From Alopecurus myosuroides (Eukaryota; Streptophyta; Magnoliopsida; Poales; Poaceae), in the NCBI GenBank assembly GCA_028641055.1, contig CM054060.1:209708445-209772444 (forward strand): a stretch of 64,000 bases of DNA. The letters run 5' to 3'. Each line of letters begins with the position of its first letter. The first letter of the stretch is position 1. Below the pieces are notes generated by a model, which did no database searches, was not told the origin of the DNA, and was given only the letters and a program-made list of their open reading frames with translations. The translations under genes and the position numbers were made by a program. This document shows positions 23,251 to 35,548 of the stretch, one piece after another.

Positions 23251-25823
23251 TTGCCTATTTACGCATGAATGACAAGCGCGGCGTGCCATGGTCGATAGAC
23301 CCGTGGGGGATGATCCTCTCGCGAGAAAGTTATCGACTGCTCTGACATATTTAGGTATTCGGGTGTGGATGGTGGAGCTTGTACTGCCATGTTGACTTGG
23401 CATGTGTTTTTCTTCTGGACTCTTCGGGGCAGGCAGGCCTTCTGTATCATGCCTAGGAGCCCCTGTGGGTGCGGGTACCCATTGGCTCCCGGGTTTGCGG
23501 CGGGTGGCGTTGGTAGCGCGACTACTACCTTGTTCTAGTGTCCTGGTGGAGGTAGGGGCTGTGGCGGGTGGAATCCTCCTGGGAGTTGCGGGTATCCCTG
23601 GTTGACTGCGGCTCTATTTTTCTTCGTGTAAGCCTCGTGGATGTCTTGGAACTTTTGGCAGTCCTTGAGGAGATGAGTCGCCTTGTTTTTGCCTATGCGC
23701 TTATCTGTGAATAGATGTAGCGTGCAATAACCGTCAAGGTCTTCCTCAAGAGTTTTATCATCTGGCTTTGGCTTCCATTCACGGTTTCCACGAGGCCCGC
23801 CGTCACGATTTCTTGTGAACTCTGCCGCCACCAGTTCTTATCGATCGTCGTGGTCGTAGTGTTTCCTCTTCTTCTTTCGACCGTTGCGATCCTCCTCAGG
23901 TGCCGGTGAAGAAGCTTTCTCGTTACACACGGAATCCTCGCCGTTAGCCCATCTTTCGGCTATTGCCATCAGTTCTCCGATAGTTTTGGGCGCAGCTCGT
24001 CCGAGCTCTTCTCCGAAGGCAGCGCGTCGAGCTCCTTTGGTGAAAGCCTCGACTGCGACCTCCGCTGACATGTTTCCCGCCGTATTTTTGAGCGTGGTCC
24101 ACCGCTGAATATACTCGCGAGTAGACTCGCCGCTCTTCTGCTTGCAAGCCCGCAGCTCTTCGATAGATGCGGGTCTTTTGTCTTTCGCCTGGAAGTTCTT
24201 GCAAAAGTTGTAGGTTAGATCGTCCCATGATCCGTACTGTGCTCGCGGTCTTCCTTCGAGCTAGCTGCGCGCAGCACCTACAAGGTGTAGGTTCAGGTAT
24301 TGCATGGCCTTTGTCTTGTTCCCACGTTGGCATTTTACTGCCGTGAGGTAATGTGATAGCCAAGACTTGGGCTCCTACGAACCGTCATATTTCGGGACCT
24401 CCGTGGTAAGCTTGAATCTCTTGGGCATCGGTGCCTCGCGAATGTCGCGGGTAAAACACAATGCGCCGCAGGCTTCCTCGTCGGAAGAGGTGGATAGCGA
24501 CCGTGCGCGATTCCTGATTGCTCGGGCTCCGTTGAACTTGTTTTGCGTGATGTCTGCTCGCGCGTCATATTCAGGACGGTCGCGATTATCCTCTTTCCGT
24601 GGTTCTCTACTGCGGTGTCGCGATCGGCTTCCGTGGTGCCGTGGGCTGCGATCGCGATCTCGCGGGCTATCTTCGTCGCTACCCGAGCTATCGCCGCGAA
24701 GCCGGGCTTCTTTCCCTCGGGCGCAACAAGGTGACTCCCTATCTCCCCTTCTAGGTTACATACTCCCGCGTCTGCGAGGTGTTTTGTCTGCCCTAGGGGT
24801 TTTGTCAGCTTCTGGCATTGTCGCGTTTTTGCGGGCTTGAGCGGTGATTCTTGCGGCTTCCATGCCTAGCCCCTTCTGGACCTGTCGATGCTGTTCCGCA
24901 CGGGGGTCGTTTTCGGTCGGCTGGTTCGCCTGTAAATATGTGGCGGCTGCTAAGAGTGCTGCGTCGGGAGTCGTCGGGTGTACGTTGCCCTCGTTGTTGA
25001 CATGCATGAGGGATGTTTCGAGTGGTTTGCTGATTCCGCTGAGGGACTCGTGATCCATGCCGGCGGTCTACGAGATGTATCTCTTTTTTGGGGGATTGTT
25101 TCCTACCGAGTGAGTCCTAGAGAGAGCCGCGCGACGCGCGCTCTACTCATCTGCCGCTTTCTCTTGTTCGTCCAGATTTTTGCGGGCTTCAGCGATCAGC
25201 CGACTCGCCCGTACCAGGTGATAGTGGTAGGCGATTAGGTCCTCTCGGGAGGCTCCTTCTTTGGGTTGACCGCCAAGTTATACCGCCACCTTTTCTTGGT
25301 CCCAGGCAGGTCACGATACTTTCATGCGCTCTCGCTCCTTTCGACTGTCCTCTGTTTCCTCGGATGCCTCCATTGATCCTGCCATGCAGACCTGGGCCAG
25401 ATATGGCTTGTGAGGCCTGGGCGTGGGTCGATAACTTTCAACGAATCTGGGGGGTTCCTCGGTTGCGATGGTGTGGAAGTCGCGGAGGTTGCGGCTGATG
25501 GAGCCACCACTGGGCGCTAGGTCGCGACCAACGTCGTCAGATAGCGAGTCGGGGATCGCCGGGCTCGAGACAGATTTGGAGTCTGATTCGCTGAGACCGA
25601 TCTGCTCGGGGAAGCGCAAGATTCCTGCCTTGTCGGCGCGGAAGTGGAAGCTCCCGAACGTCAAGCTGATGCTTTTCTCCAATCCCCTAAACTCCGAGCG
25701 CGATTCCGGCGAGTGGGACGCATAGATGGGTGACCCGAAACGGATCGATTCTGCTGGAGTCAAAGTTCTAGGGCTCCAGCTGAAGGTTGGTGATGACGAG
25801 GCCATAGATCCAGCGCCCGCCAT
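23251..25823 (-). pseudogene. gag: Gag of element B, inactivated
   Basis: A likely start ATG at 25821-25823 lies just inside the primer-binding site. The first open piece (to 25311) is Ser/Pro-rich. Later pieces at 25058-24756, 24568-24335, 24071-23838 and 23831-23535 carry the gag core ('EAFTKGARRAAFGEELGR', 'ERWANGED') and a basic stretch. They are followed by a region like a nucleocapsid/linker with 'CTLH...THLLKDCQKF', which resembles the usual Tat/Gypsy gag end before protease. Frames change several times, so it is not translatable as one protein. This gives a useful contrast with element E, which has no such region. Confidence 0.7.
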
Positions 25824-25842
25824 TCCCACAGACGGCGCCAAT
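25823..25842 (-). other. Primer-binding site of element B
   Basis: On the minus strand the LTR end TCGACA is followed by TTGGCGCCGTCTGTGGG, a primer-binding site of the TGGCGCC class common in plant Gypsy elements. The tRNA was not assigned. Confidence 0.75.
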
Positions 25843-26342
25843 TGTCGAATAGTCATCTCAACAAGTCCCTCAGATGATCCGATAGGGTTTTGATTAAGAG
25901 TACGTAAGGGCGCTGGTGACAACTGTCGGCTAACAGGGGGCACGATTTACCTAGGTTCGGGGCCCTCGTAGAGGTAAAACCCTTACTCCTGCTCTTCGAT
26001 CTGTATTATCAGTAGATCGGTTACAATGGGAGGTGCTCAAGTCGAGAGTATGATCTCGAGATCAAGGCTTATGGTGGCGAAAAGTAGATTGGATCCCCCT
26101 CTCGGTGGTTCTCCTAGCCTTATATAGATGGCTAGGTCTCAAACCGTGTCCGGGGGGGGGGGTTACAAACCCTAGTTCTAGGTCGGTTAGGTCTTTCCTT
26201 CTTGACCCGCAAGTCTTGCGGGTGGGCCTTCGTTGGTCCTTCTAGTGGCGAAGGACATCACCTCTCTTTGGGCCTTCGTCTGGGGCCTTGGACCGGATAG
26301 GCTCACCCGATAGGTCCAGGGGTCATCCCCACGTCACCTACA
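25843..26342 (-). repeat. 5' LTR of element B (500 bp)
   Basis: On the minus strand it begins TGTAGGTGACG and ends TCGACA next to the primer-binding site. It contains a TATATA motif near 26113-26120 and an 11-G run at about 26152-26162. The outer boundary at 26342 is inferred from the TG start only. Confidence 0.7.
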
Positions 26343-26908
26343 CCCCGCCGAAAGCGAAAATCATCACCGGAGGGCTATGGGTCTGTAGAAGTAGCTAGAT
26401 GGTTGTCCTCTCCTCTTTATGCCTCATGTTTGGATCTAGTGAGCTGTCTCACATGGTCGAGATCATATTGTTGTAATGCTACATGTTGTGTTTGCTGGGA
26501 TCCGATGATTATTGAATGCCATGTCTCTTGATTATCAATCTATCATGTTGTCTACATGTGTATGTTATTTATGATCTTACATGCTCTCCGTTGTTAGTAG
26601 ATGCTCTGACCAAGTAGATGCTAGTGACTCCAAGAGGGAGTATTTATGCTCGATAGTGGTTTCATGCCTCCTTTGCATCCGCGCTCGAGTGACAGAAACA
26701 TGACGGATGGAGGATGTGTTGTTGCAATTAGGGAGAAAACAACGATGTTTACTTTGTTTACATTGTTTACATTACACACTTTGCTAACTGCGATAATCTG
26801 TTGCTTGCAACTTAATACCCAACGTTTGTTCGGATGATATTCAAAGGGCGGATTATTAGTCATAGATGCAGTTGGATGACGGTCTATGTATCTTGTTGTA
26901 ATGCCCGC
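26343..26908. repeat. Element I, left half: old non-coding repeat split by the Athila element
   Basis: AT-leaning sequence without a credible reading frame. It resumes at 37042 on the other side of the Athila element, flanked by CCCGC and CCCAC, which are the target duplication with one change. The style of sequence ('ctctccgttg..tagatgctctg', 'ggtctatgta') is familiar from Triticeae repeats, but I cannot name the family. Confidence 0.55.
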
Positions 26909-28409
26909 TAATGACCCACAAGTATAGGGGGTGTATCATAGTACTTCCGATAAATAAGAGTGTTGAACCCAACGAGGAGCAAAAGGTGTTGACAAGCAGG
27001 TTGGATAGAGGATTCACTGTAAGCACTAACAAACGGGTTTTTGGTTGTTTTGGATATAGCAGATAAATAGTGCGAGTAAATAAAGTGAGGTAAATAGTAA
27101 TGCAGCGAGTGTCCCAATCCTTTTGAGAGCAAAGGACAAGCCGGTTGTATTAATTATGACCACCAAACGTTCTCGAGGACACATGGGAATTTCGTCAAGT
27201 GCTTTTGCTTCGTTACGGTTAATTAATATCCATTGGTTCGTGAAGTGTTGTGTGGGTGAACCTATGCTAATGCACCGCCCAACTAGGACTAATACATACT
27301 TGTGATTATACCCCTTGTAAGCATCCACAAATTCAAGAAAGTAATTAAGATAAACTAACCACAACTTTAAACTCCGGGATTCTACGCTCCCTCGTGCATT
27401 GGTTTTCTAACGGGGGTTTATGTTTCTGTCACTCCGACAACCCCACAATTAGTAGCCGAATACACAATGCATCCTCCTAGGCCCATAAAGGTGAAGTATC
27501 ATGTCGACATTCACATGACACCACTAAATGAATAGCACCACAACTTAAATACCGAACCACGAGATATTACTTCAATATAACTTCACTACTAACATCATGA
27601 CTTCTTCCATGTCCTCAACAACTAAACGAACTACTCAAAAGACATCATATGGATCATAATCAGAGGTGATATAATTGATGATAACAATATGGTCATAAAG
27701 TGCTAACACCGATCAATCTCACAAGCATCAAGTACTAACAAGTAATCCACACCGGGAGAGAGATCTAATGTAAAACAACTATAGAGGCCCCTAATTGTTA
27801 CAGCGTGATGACGGTGGATGATGAGGGTGATGGTGCTGGTGGTGATGATGATGACGATGACGATCTTGATGATGCCCAGACCAGTGACGGTGACGATGGC
27901 GGCGATTTCTACTCTCGGGAGAGGAATTTCCCCGACAGATTTCTCCCTACCAGAGAGATAATCTCTCTCGGGTGTTTTCCGCCCCGAGGCGATGGCAGAA
28001 TAATTCTTCGATGATGGTATGGGTTTAGGGTTCCCTTGGGGTCAAGTACGCCAAAAATATCCACCAGAGGTGGGCCAGGGTGGCCACACCACGTGGCGAC
28101 ACGGCCAGGGGGCGCGCCACCCCATGATGTGGGCCCCTGGTGGCCCCCCTCCAGATCTCCTCGTGGCTGGATCCCTCTTTTGGACCTCTAAGACACCTCC
28201 AGTGTTCCCCCTCTTCTTCTGATCTTCTGAAACAGGGTATCCGGACGGTGCTTTTTCCATCAGATTTCTAATCTTGGTGTTTATTCTCGAAAAATTATGA
28301 AACGTGCAAAATAATATAAAATAACATAAGGGATGCATCATAACATGAAATATATCGATGAATAACAGAAAATAACAACATAAAACGGTGATGCAAAATG
28401 GACGTATCA
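26909..28409 (-). repeat. 3' LTR of the Athila element (1,501 bp)
   Basis: Pairs with 35549-37041. It contains a GAT/GAC-rich low-complexity stretch (27808-27900) whose Asp-rich translation is not a gene. It ends ACGTATCA, followed on the minus strand by the polypurine tract. Confidence 0.9.
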
Positions 28410-28420
28410 ACTCCCCCCAA
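28410..28420 (-). other. Polypurine tract of the Athila element
   Basis: On the minus strand, TTGGGGGGAG directly precedes the 3' LTR start. This is the usual plus-strand priming site of this group. Confidence 0.85.
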
Positions 28421-29985
28421 GCTTAGACCTCGCTTGTCCCCAAGCGAAACTGAACTCAGTAAACATGACCACAGGTTTATGGAGTGAGGTGTCGATAAGA
28501 TAAAATACGGACAAAAGGCATAACATCTACAAAGAATAGGTCATTTTAGACAGCAACCTCCTCTCGTATAATTAAATTTGAAACAAGTAGAGGAACAACA
28601 AAGGTGCAAAACGTAAATCAAAATTGCTGAAGGAAAAGTTCATTCTTGGTGAGATAACAATTAACAGTGTACTTATCTTTCGATCAGAGTCTTTATACTA
28701 GAGCTATATTGAAGAGTTTATCATGCTCAATTATAACGGTCTCTTTGCAAACATTGGTAAATTTTAAAGTGGTATTCAAACAGATAAAAGTATTTGTAGA
28801 AACAAGGAAGAATAAAGAAAATTATTGAGTAAATCAACATATAGCTGGATGAATCACAACAACTAAAATGCTTGCTTAAGACAGAATGAAGTATGTTTAC
28901 TGACTCAACATAAATGTAAAAGATAGACCCTTCGCAGAGGGAAGCATTGATCACTGATGTGCTAGAGCTTTTATTTTGTAAAACAGAGGTACAAAATGGT
29001 TGGCACTCCTCTCAACCTTTCTTACACTAACCATGGCTAACTGAATCCTCGGGTGCCTGCCAAAAATCACAAACCGTGGAGGAGTGTCTAAATTTTGAGA
29101 GGTGTATGTTTATGTCAGCGAATGGCAAACATAAAATACAATACGTCACAAGCCAACTAGACTTCACACGAGCGGCTCCCATAGAAGGACGCAACTGGTA
29201 TAGAAGGTCATCCTTGTCTCTCTTTTGTTTACACAATTATGCTTTGACTGATAAGTCAGGGGCAAAAATAGTGAAGAGAATTTGTATTATTATTTGGGGC
29301 TTGAAGTGAGATAAAGATTCTCTATTTGCATCCTGATGAGCTAAAACAGGAGCACAAAACAGGTGTAATTTTGAAGGTTTAAAGGTAGCACACAAGCAAT
29401 TTACTTGGAGTGGCGGTGAAATACCACATATAGGTAGGTATAGTGGACACAAATGGCAAGGTTTTGGGCTCAAGGTTTGGATGCACGAGAAGCATTCCCT
29501 CTCAGTACAGGTTTTTGGCTAGCAAGGTTGGGTAGCAAGCATAAGAATCGAAGTAAAACAAACAAAAACATATATGATAAAGCCAATCATGCAATCTTCC
29601 TTGAAGGTGCAAACAAACTTATTTGAGAATACTAAGCTTATGAGCTAACAAGAAAGAAAGATCATGGAATAATATATCTACATGCAACTCCCTCTTTTCT
29701 ACTTAAGTCTCAACGAATTGTTGCTACTGACCAATGCTAAGTTTTCCAAAACAAACTAGATTATCTTGAAGCTACAACATTGATACCAATACTAATAACA
29801 AGATCAATCACATAACAAAAATTGCAGACTAAAATAAAGTGAAACAAGTAGATGATGAAACTTCTCATTAACATTTCATTACGGCAACTCAAACCAAGGG
29901 ACACAACAATAACCAGCTAAGGAGCAACACTTCCATACTTCAAACCATACTATATGATATTTCCTCTACTCATGATATGACTCTA
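28421..29985. other. Non-coding 3' region of the Athila element
   Basis: About 1.6 kb between the polypurine tract and the small coiled-coil frame. AT-rich, with no open frame above 80 codons and no recognised motif. Long untranslated 3' regions are normal in Athila elements. Confidence 0.6.
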
Positions 29986-30427
29986 CTAAAAGGGAAAAAA
30001 GGGTGAAAGATAAAAGTGATATCGCGACACTCCCCCAAGCTTGGTACAAGCCAAGGGGATGCCAATACCAATCACGAATAAATTCTTCGGTGGTGGTGGT
30101 GATGCACTCTTCTCAAGCAAGGAGTGGAAACGCCGCAGCATCTCACGAAACCTGTCGTTTTCCTCTTGAAGAATATCTACCTCTGTCCTTAAAGCCCGAT
30201 AACGTTCACAAAACTGATCTGCAACCCGAAGAGCTTCCTCTACTCCAGGGACGAGACTAAGGCCCGGGACTGATGGTCTTGGTCCCTGCATGCTACAAGA
30301 ATAAACACTGCTTCATGACGTCCTTTTTACTTCCCTCTTGGCGCCCTGATCCACGTTCTTGCGCTTGGGACCTTGGAGATCATCTTACATTGGCTCCTTC
30401 CCCTTGTTGTTGTTGGCGGAGGCCATG
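29986..30427 (-). pseudogene. Extra small ORF of the Athila element (coiled-coil protein), broken
   Basis: An ATG at 30425-30427 starts a short Asn/Lys-rich peptide that hits a stop after 13 codons. The same frame resumes and leads into an open stretch (30291-29986) with a heptad-like coiled coil ('VDILQEENDRFREMLRRFH'). It lies downstream of integrase, where Athila elements carry an env-like or additional ORF. No signal peptide or membrane segment is visible. Its function is unknown to me. Confidence 0.5.
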
Positions 30428-30692
30428 ATGCTTCTAAAACTGAAAACAGATCATGGCAGAAACAGCTCAAAACAGAAACACAACGAGAAAACGATATACG
30501 AACCTCGGGGGGTCCGGGGGGTTATATAGCAAAAATATGCGTAACGAAAGGAAAGTCTAGGTCGAAAACGAGTCGGAGAGGGGCTTAGCGGCGCCCACAC
30601 CATAGGGTGGCTCGGCCAAGGGTGGGCCCGCGCCCCCTCATGGTGTCGTGCCTCCGGGCACCTTCTCCAACTCCTCTTCGGCTCGGTATTTT

Positions 30693-33600
30693 TTATATTT
30701 TTCTAAACCAATAAATTATATCTGAAAAGGTATTTCGCGAACTTTTTCTTAACAAAACTGTTACATATTCCAAAACAGACTCTGCAGATTCTGGAATCTT
30801 CCCTCTGATGAACTTCTCTGGAGTCATTATTTGAATAACATCCACATCTTCATCATAGGAACCCCGAGAAATATAAAGATTGAGTCTTTGTACATTTACC
30901 ACTTGTGTAGTGCTATCTTTGAGGGAAGTAATTTTGATTGCACCCGAATGATACACTTCTTCAATGACATAAGGTCCTTCCCATCGAGAGAGTAATTTTC
31001 CTGCCAAAAATCTGATACAAGACCGATACAATAGAACTTTCTCACCAACATGAAACTCTTATTTAAGGATTCTTTTATCATGCCATTGTTTAACTTTCTC
31101 TTTAAAGAGCTTGGCATTTTCATAAGCTTCACATCTCCTTTCATCTAAATGATTCAAATCAAGCATTCTTTTCTTACCAGCAAGTTTAAAATCTTTATTT
31201 AATTCTTTCACTGCCCAATAAGCTTTGTGTTCTAATTCTAAAGGCAAGTGACAAACTTTTCCATAAACCATTTTATAAGGAGACATACCCATAGGATTTT
31301 TATAAGCAATTCTATAAGCTCATAAAGCATCATTCAACTTATCTGACCAATTCTTCCTAGATTTATTAACAGTCTTTTGCAAGATAGATTTAACTTTTCT
31401 ATTTGATAGTTCTACTTGCCCACTGGTTTGAGGATGATAAGCTGAGGCAATTCTATGATTAACATCATATTTAGCAAGGGTCTTTCTAAAACCACCATGA
31501 ATAAAATGAGAACCTCCATCAGTCATAAGATATCTAGGCACACCAAACCTAGGGAAATTAACATCTTTAAGCATTTTTATAGAGGTCTCACCATCAGCAC
31601 TTTTAGTAGGTATAGCTTCTACCCACTTGGTAACATAATCAACAGCAACAAGAATATGAGTATAACCATTTTAAGGAGGAAAAGAACCCATAAAGTCAAA
31701 TCCCCAACAATCAAAAGGTTCAATAACAACAGAATAACTCATAGGCATTTCATTATGTTTAGAAATATTTCCTACTCTTTGACATTCATCACAAGATAAA
31801 ATAAATTTACGTGCATCTTTAAAGAGAGTAGGCCAATAGAAACCTGATTGTAGAACCTTCTGTGCGGTTCTATCTCCAGCGTGATGTCCTCCATAAGCAC
31901 TACTATGTCACTTCTTCAATATTTCACGTTGTTCACGATCTGGAACACATCTTCTCATAATACCATCTACTCCTTCTTTATATAAATGTGGGTCATCCCA
32001 AAAATAATGCCTCAAATCATAGAAGAATTTTCTTTGAGATGTAAATGTTGGAGGCAAATACTTTGAAACAATAAAGTTAGCATAATCAACATACCATGGA
32101 CTATCTTGGGATTTTACCTATATTGCAGCCAACTTGTTCATTTGGAAAACTATCATTAACAGGAATAGGATCAAAAGTAATGTTTTCCAATCTAAACAAC
32201 TTCGCAACAACATGATTTTCAGCACCCTTCCTATCCACAATATGCAAATCAAACTCTTGTAAAACTAACAGCCATCTAATAAGCCTAGGCTTAGCATCTT
32301 TCTTTTCCATAAGGTATCTACTAGCAGCATGATCAGTATGGATAGTAACCTTCGAGTCAACAATATAAGGCCTAAACTTATCACATGCAAAAACTACAGC
32401 TAAGAACTCTTTTTTGGTAGTGGCATAATTCTTTGGAGCAGCATCAAGAGTCTTACTAGAATAATGAATAACATTCAACTTCTTCTTATCTACGCGTTGT
32501 CCAAGAACAACACCTACAAAAAAATCACTAGCATCACACAAAATTTCAAAAGGTAAATTCCAATCAGGTGGTTGAACAATAGGAGCAGTAGTTAAAGCCT
32601 TCTTTACAGTTCCAAAAGCTTCCTTACAATCATCATCAAAAACAAATGGTACATCTTTTTGAAGAAGATTAGTAAGAGGCTTTGATATTTTAGATAAATC
32701 TTTGATAAACCTCCTATAAAAACCAACATGACCAAGAACACTACGAATACCTTTAACATCCCTAGGACATGGCATTTTCTCTATGGCTTCCACTTTAGCT
32801 CTCTCAACTTCAATACCTCTTTCAGAAATTTTATGTCCAAGGAAAATTCCTTCATTCACCATAAAGTGGAATTTCTCCCAATTAAGAACAATATTAGTTT
32901 CCTCACATCACTGCAAAACTTTATCAAGGTTGTGCAAACAATTATCAAAAGAAGTTCCATAGACGGAAAAATCGTCCATGAATACTTCCACAATCTCTTC
33001 ACAAAAACCATGAAAAATAGAAGACATGCATCTTTGAAAAGTAGCAGGAGCATTACACAAACCAAAAGGCATACGTCTATAAGCATAATTACCATAAGGA
33101 CAAGCAAAGGTTGTTTTATCTTGATCTTGCTTCCTAACAGCAATTTGAGAAAACCCAGAATAACCATCAAGAAAGCAAAAATGAGTTTTCTTAGACAATC
33201 TCTCTAGCATTTGATCAATAAAGGGCAAAGGATAATGATATTTCTTAGTAACTTTATTAACCTTTCTAAAATCAGTACACATTCTATAACCAACTACTAC
33301 TCTTTTTGGAATGAGCTCATTGTTTTCCTTAGGCACAACAGTCATTCCTCCCTTCTTAGAGACACAATGCACATGGCTCACCCATCTACTATCAGCAATA
33401 GGAAAAATAATACCAGCATCAAAAAGTTTTCATACCTCATTTCTTTCCACTTCCTTCATCTTAGGAATTAAACGGTGTTGATGTTAAACTACTGGCTTTG
33501 CATCAGGTTCAATAATAATAGCATGCTGCCATATAGTAGGAGAAATTCCCTTCAAATCATCGAGAGTATATCCAATAGCTCCACGATGTTTCTTCAGAAT

Positions 33601-34497
33601 TCCCAATAACCTTTCCTCTTCTTCACCTGAAAGTTTAGCACTAATAATAACAGGATATATTTTCTTATCATCAAGATAAGAATATTTAAGATCATCAGGC
33701 AGAGGTTTTAAATCAAAGACAGGATCCTCCTTGGGTGGTAATGTTGTATCCAAGTCTTCCACAGGCAAATTATGTTTCAATATCACCGGTTGACGAAGAA
33801 GAATATCGTCAATCCCATTTCTCTCTTCCATAAAGACATCACTCTCGTGGTCCTCCATATATTGCTGCAAAGCATTATTAGGAGCAAGAGCAATAGAAGC
33901 AAGTTGTTCAACTTTAAAATTCTCATCAGGAAATTTAGATTCATAAGGTGCCCTAGAAATTTTGGAGAAATTGAACTCATTAGATTTTCCATCAAATTTA
34001 GTCACAAGTGTTTAAGAAAGGTCTACCAAAAATAATAGGACAAGTCTTACTAGCAGCCTTACCAAGTACTAGAAAATCAGTGGGATATTTAGTCTTACCA
34101 CATAAAACTTCCACATCTCTAACAATACCAATCGGAAAAAAGTTTCTCTATTAGCAAGCTGAGTAACCACATCAATATCTTCAAGCTCACACGAACCAAT
34201 TTCATGCATAATTTCTCTACAAAGCTCATAAGGTATAGCACGAGAACTAGCACCAATATCACACAAACCATAATAGCAATGATCACCAATCTTAATGAAA
34301 AGCACAGTAACACTAGTTTTCCTAGGTCTATGAGGATGGGAAACAATACCAGAAGCATCCTCACAAAAGACAACGTGTTCATCCTCCACATTTCCACAAA
34401 CAAGATCTTTCACTATTGCTACAGCAGGTTCAACGATTATTTGTTCATCAGGTTCAATAGATTTCTTATTACTCTTATTAACCACACAAGCCACCAT
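30693..34497 (-). pseudogene. pol: Pol of the Athila element (protease, RT, RNase H, integrase), inactivated
   Basis: Protease has a CDIGAS motif near 34247-34264. RT has FMDD at 32971-32982, preceded by 'PFGLCNAPATFQRCM'. RNase H has LCDAS near 32545 and 'HTDHAA'. Integrase has a HHCC finger (about 31750-31900), the core Asp in GFDFMG, TDGGSH and Glu in QVELSN all present, and a C-terminal domain ending near 30760. Stops or shifts occur at about 34070, 33484, 32905, 32101, 31673, 31320 and 31060. Catalytic residues survive, but the frame is broken at least seven times. Confidence 0.9.
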
Positions 34498-34500
34498 AGA

Positions 34501-35433
34501 GTGTTATTTCACCTTAGTAGGGAAAGGCATTTTTTCAACATATGGCTCAGGAACATCAGGATTAACAGCATGCACTTCTATATTACTAGCAGGAACAATA
34601 TCTTTATAAGGTGCATGGTACTTGTGATAATTCTTTTTAGGAATATCAAGATAGGAGGCCAAAGCTTTAAGACAGTTTGCAAAGATTTGGGAATCAAGAC
34701 CACAAACATCACTAGCATCATAGAAATCATTGGTTCCCATAAAAGATTTAATGCATTCATAATCATAATTTATACCTGACTTTCTACCTTTGTCGTTCTC
34801 CCATCCTTCAGTGTTCTCTTGAATACAATCAAGAAGATCCCATTTAGCTTCTTCCTTCATACGTGGGAATGATCCAGAACAAGAAGCATCCAATAAATCC
34901 TTATCATGAAGAGAAAGCCTTGAATACAAATTATTGATAACAATATGTCTCGGGAGTTCATGAACAAGACATTTAAGCATTAATAACTTCATTCTCACCC
35001 ACGCTTGGGCAATAATCTCTCCATCATGAGGCTAGGAATTCTAGATTTGATTCCGGTATTTATGAATCTCACTAGGAGGATAGAATTTAGAATAAAAGAG
35101 AGGAACAATTTCCTCCCATCCAATAGATTCACCATTCTTTAGTAATTTGAACCATTCAACGGCTCTTCCTTTCAGCGATAAAGAAAATAATTTCCTTTTA
35201 ACTTGTTCCATTGTAATACCTGCACACTTGAATAACTCGCATAATTCATGTATAAAGAGAAAATGATCACCGGGATGGACAGTTCCATCACCGTAATTGC
35301 AGCTATCTGTAACACGTCGAACAATTTTCATAGGAATTTTATAAGGATCTAATTCAGCAGATGAAGGGTTACCAACTACCCTAGTAGAAACGATAGAAGT
35401 ACCCCCAAACAAGGAACCAAAAGTATTCTCCAT
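34501..35433 (-). pseudogene. gag: Gag of the Athila element, inactivated
   Basis: An ATG at 35431-35433 lies about 90 bp inside the primer-binding site. The retrotransposon gag core is visible ('IHELCELFKCAGI', 'LKGRAVEWFKLL', 'EEIVPLFYSKFYPP'). The frame stops at 35041, resumes to 34504 with a Cys/His-poor charged region, and stops again before protease. A CCHC knuckle is not evident. Confidence 0.82.
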
Positions 35434-35519
35434 AATGAAATAAAACAGTTGACATAAATAAAAATAGCACTCACAGTAAAAGTTTCTCTTACCAATTCCA
35501 CTTACCAATAGCGCTTCAC

Positions 35520-35537
35520 TCCCCGGTAACGGCGCCA
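35520..35537 (-). other. Primer-binding site of the Athila element
   Basis: Reads TGGCGCCGTTACCGGGGA on the minus strand, the primer-binding site class usual in Athila elements (tRNA-Asp type). It lies 11 bases from the LTR end. Confidence 0.85.
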
Positions 35538-35548
35538 TAAAATAGTCT

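Larger units (their letters stand above)
18456..26342 (-). mobile_element. Element B: degenerate Tat-type Ty3/Gypsy retrotransposon
   Basis: Runs right to left: 5' LTR (25843-26342), primer-binding site, gag, protease, RT, RNase H domains, integrase, spacer, antisense-gene fragment. All coding parts carry stops or frameshifts. No 3' LTR matching the 5' LTR is present, so the 3' end was lost or replaced at about 18456. Confidence 0.82.

Noticed and set aside
25311..25943. A 210-codon minus-strand frame as a separate gene
   Set aside because: It spans the LTR end, primer-binding site and start of gag of element B; it is part of gag rather than a distinct gene.
27805..28014. Asp-rich frame in the Athila LTR (also 36452-36658)
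   Set aside because: Product of a GAT/GAC low-complexity stretch inside an LTR; not conserved as a protein.
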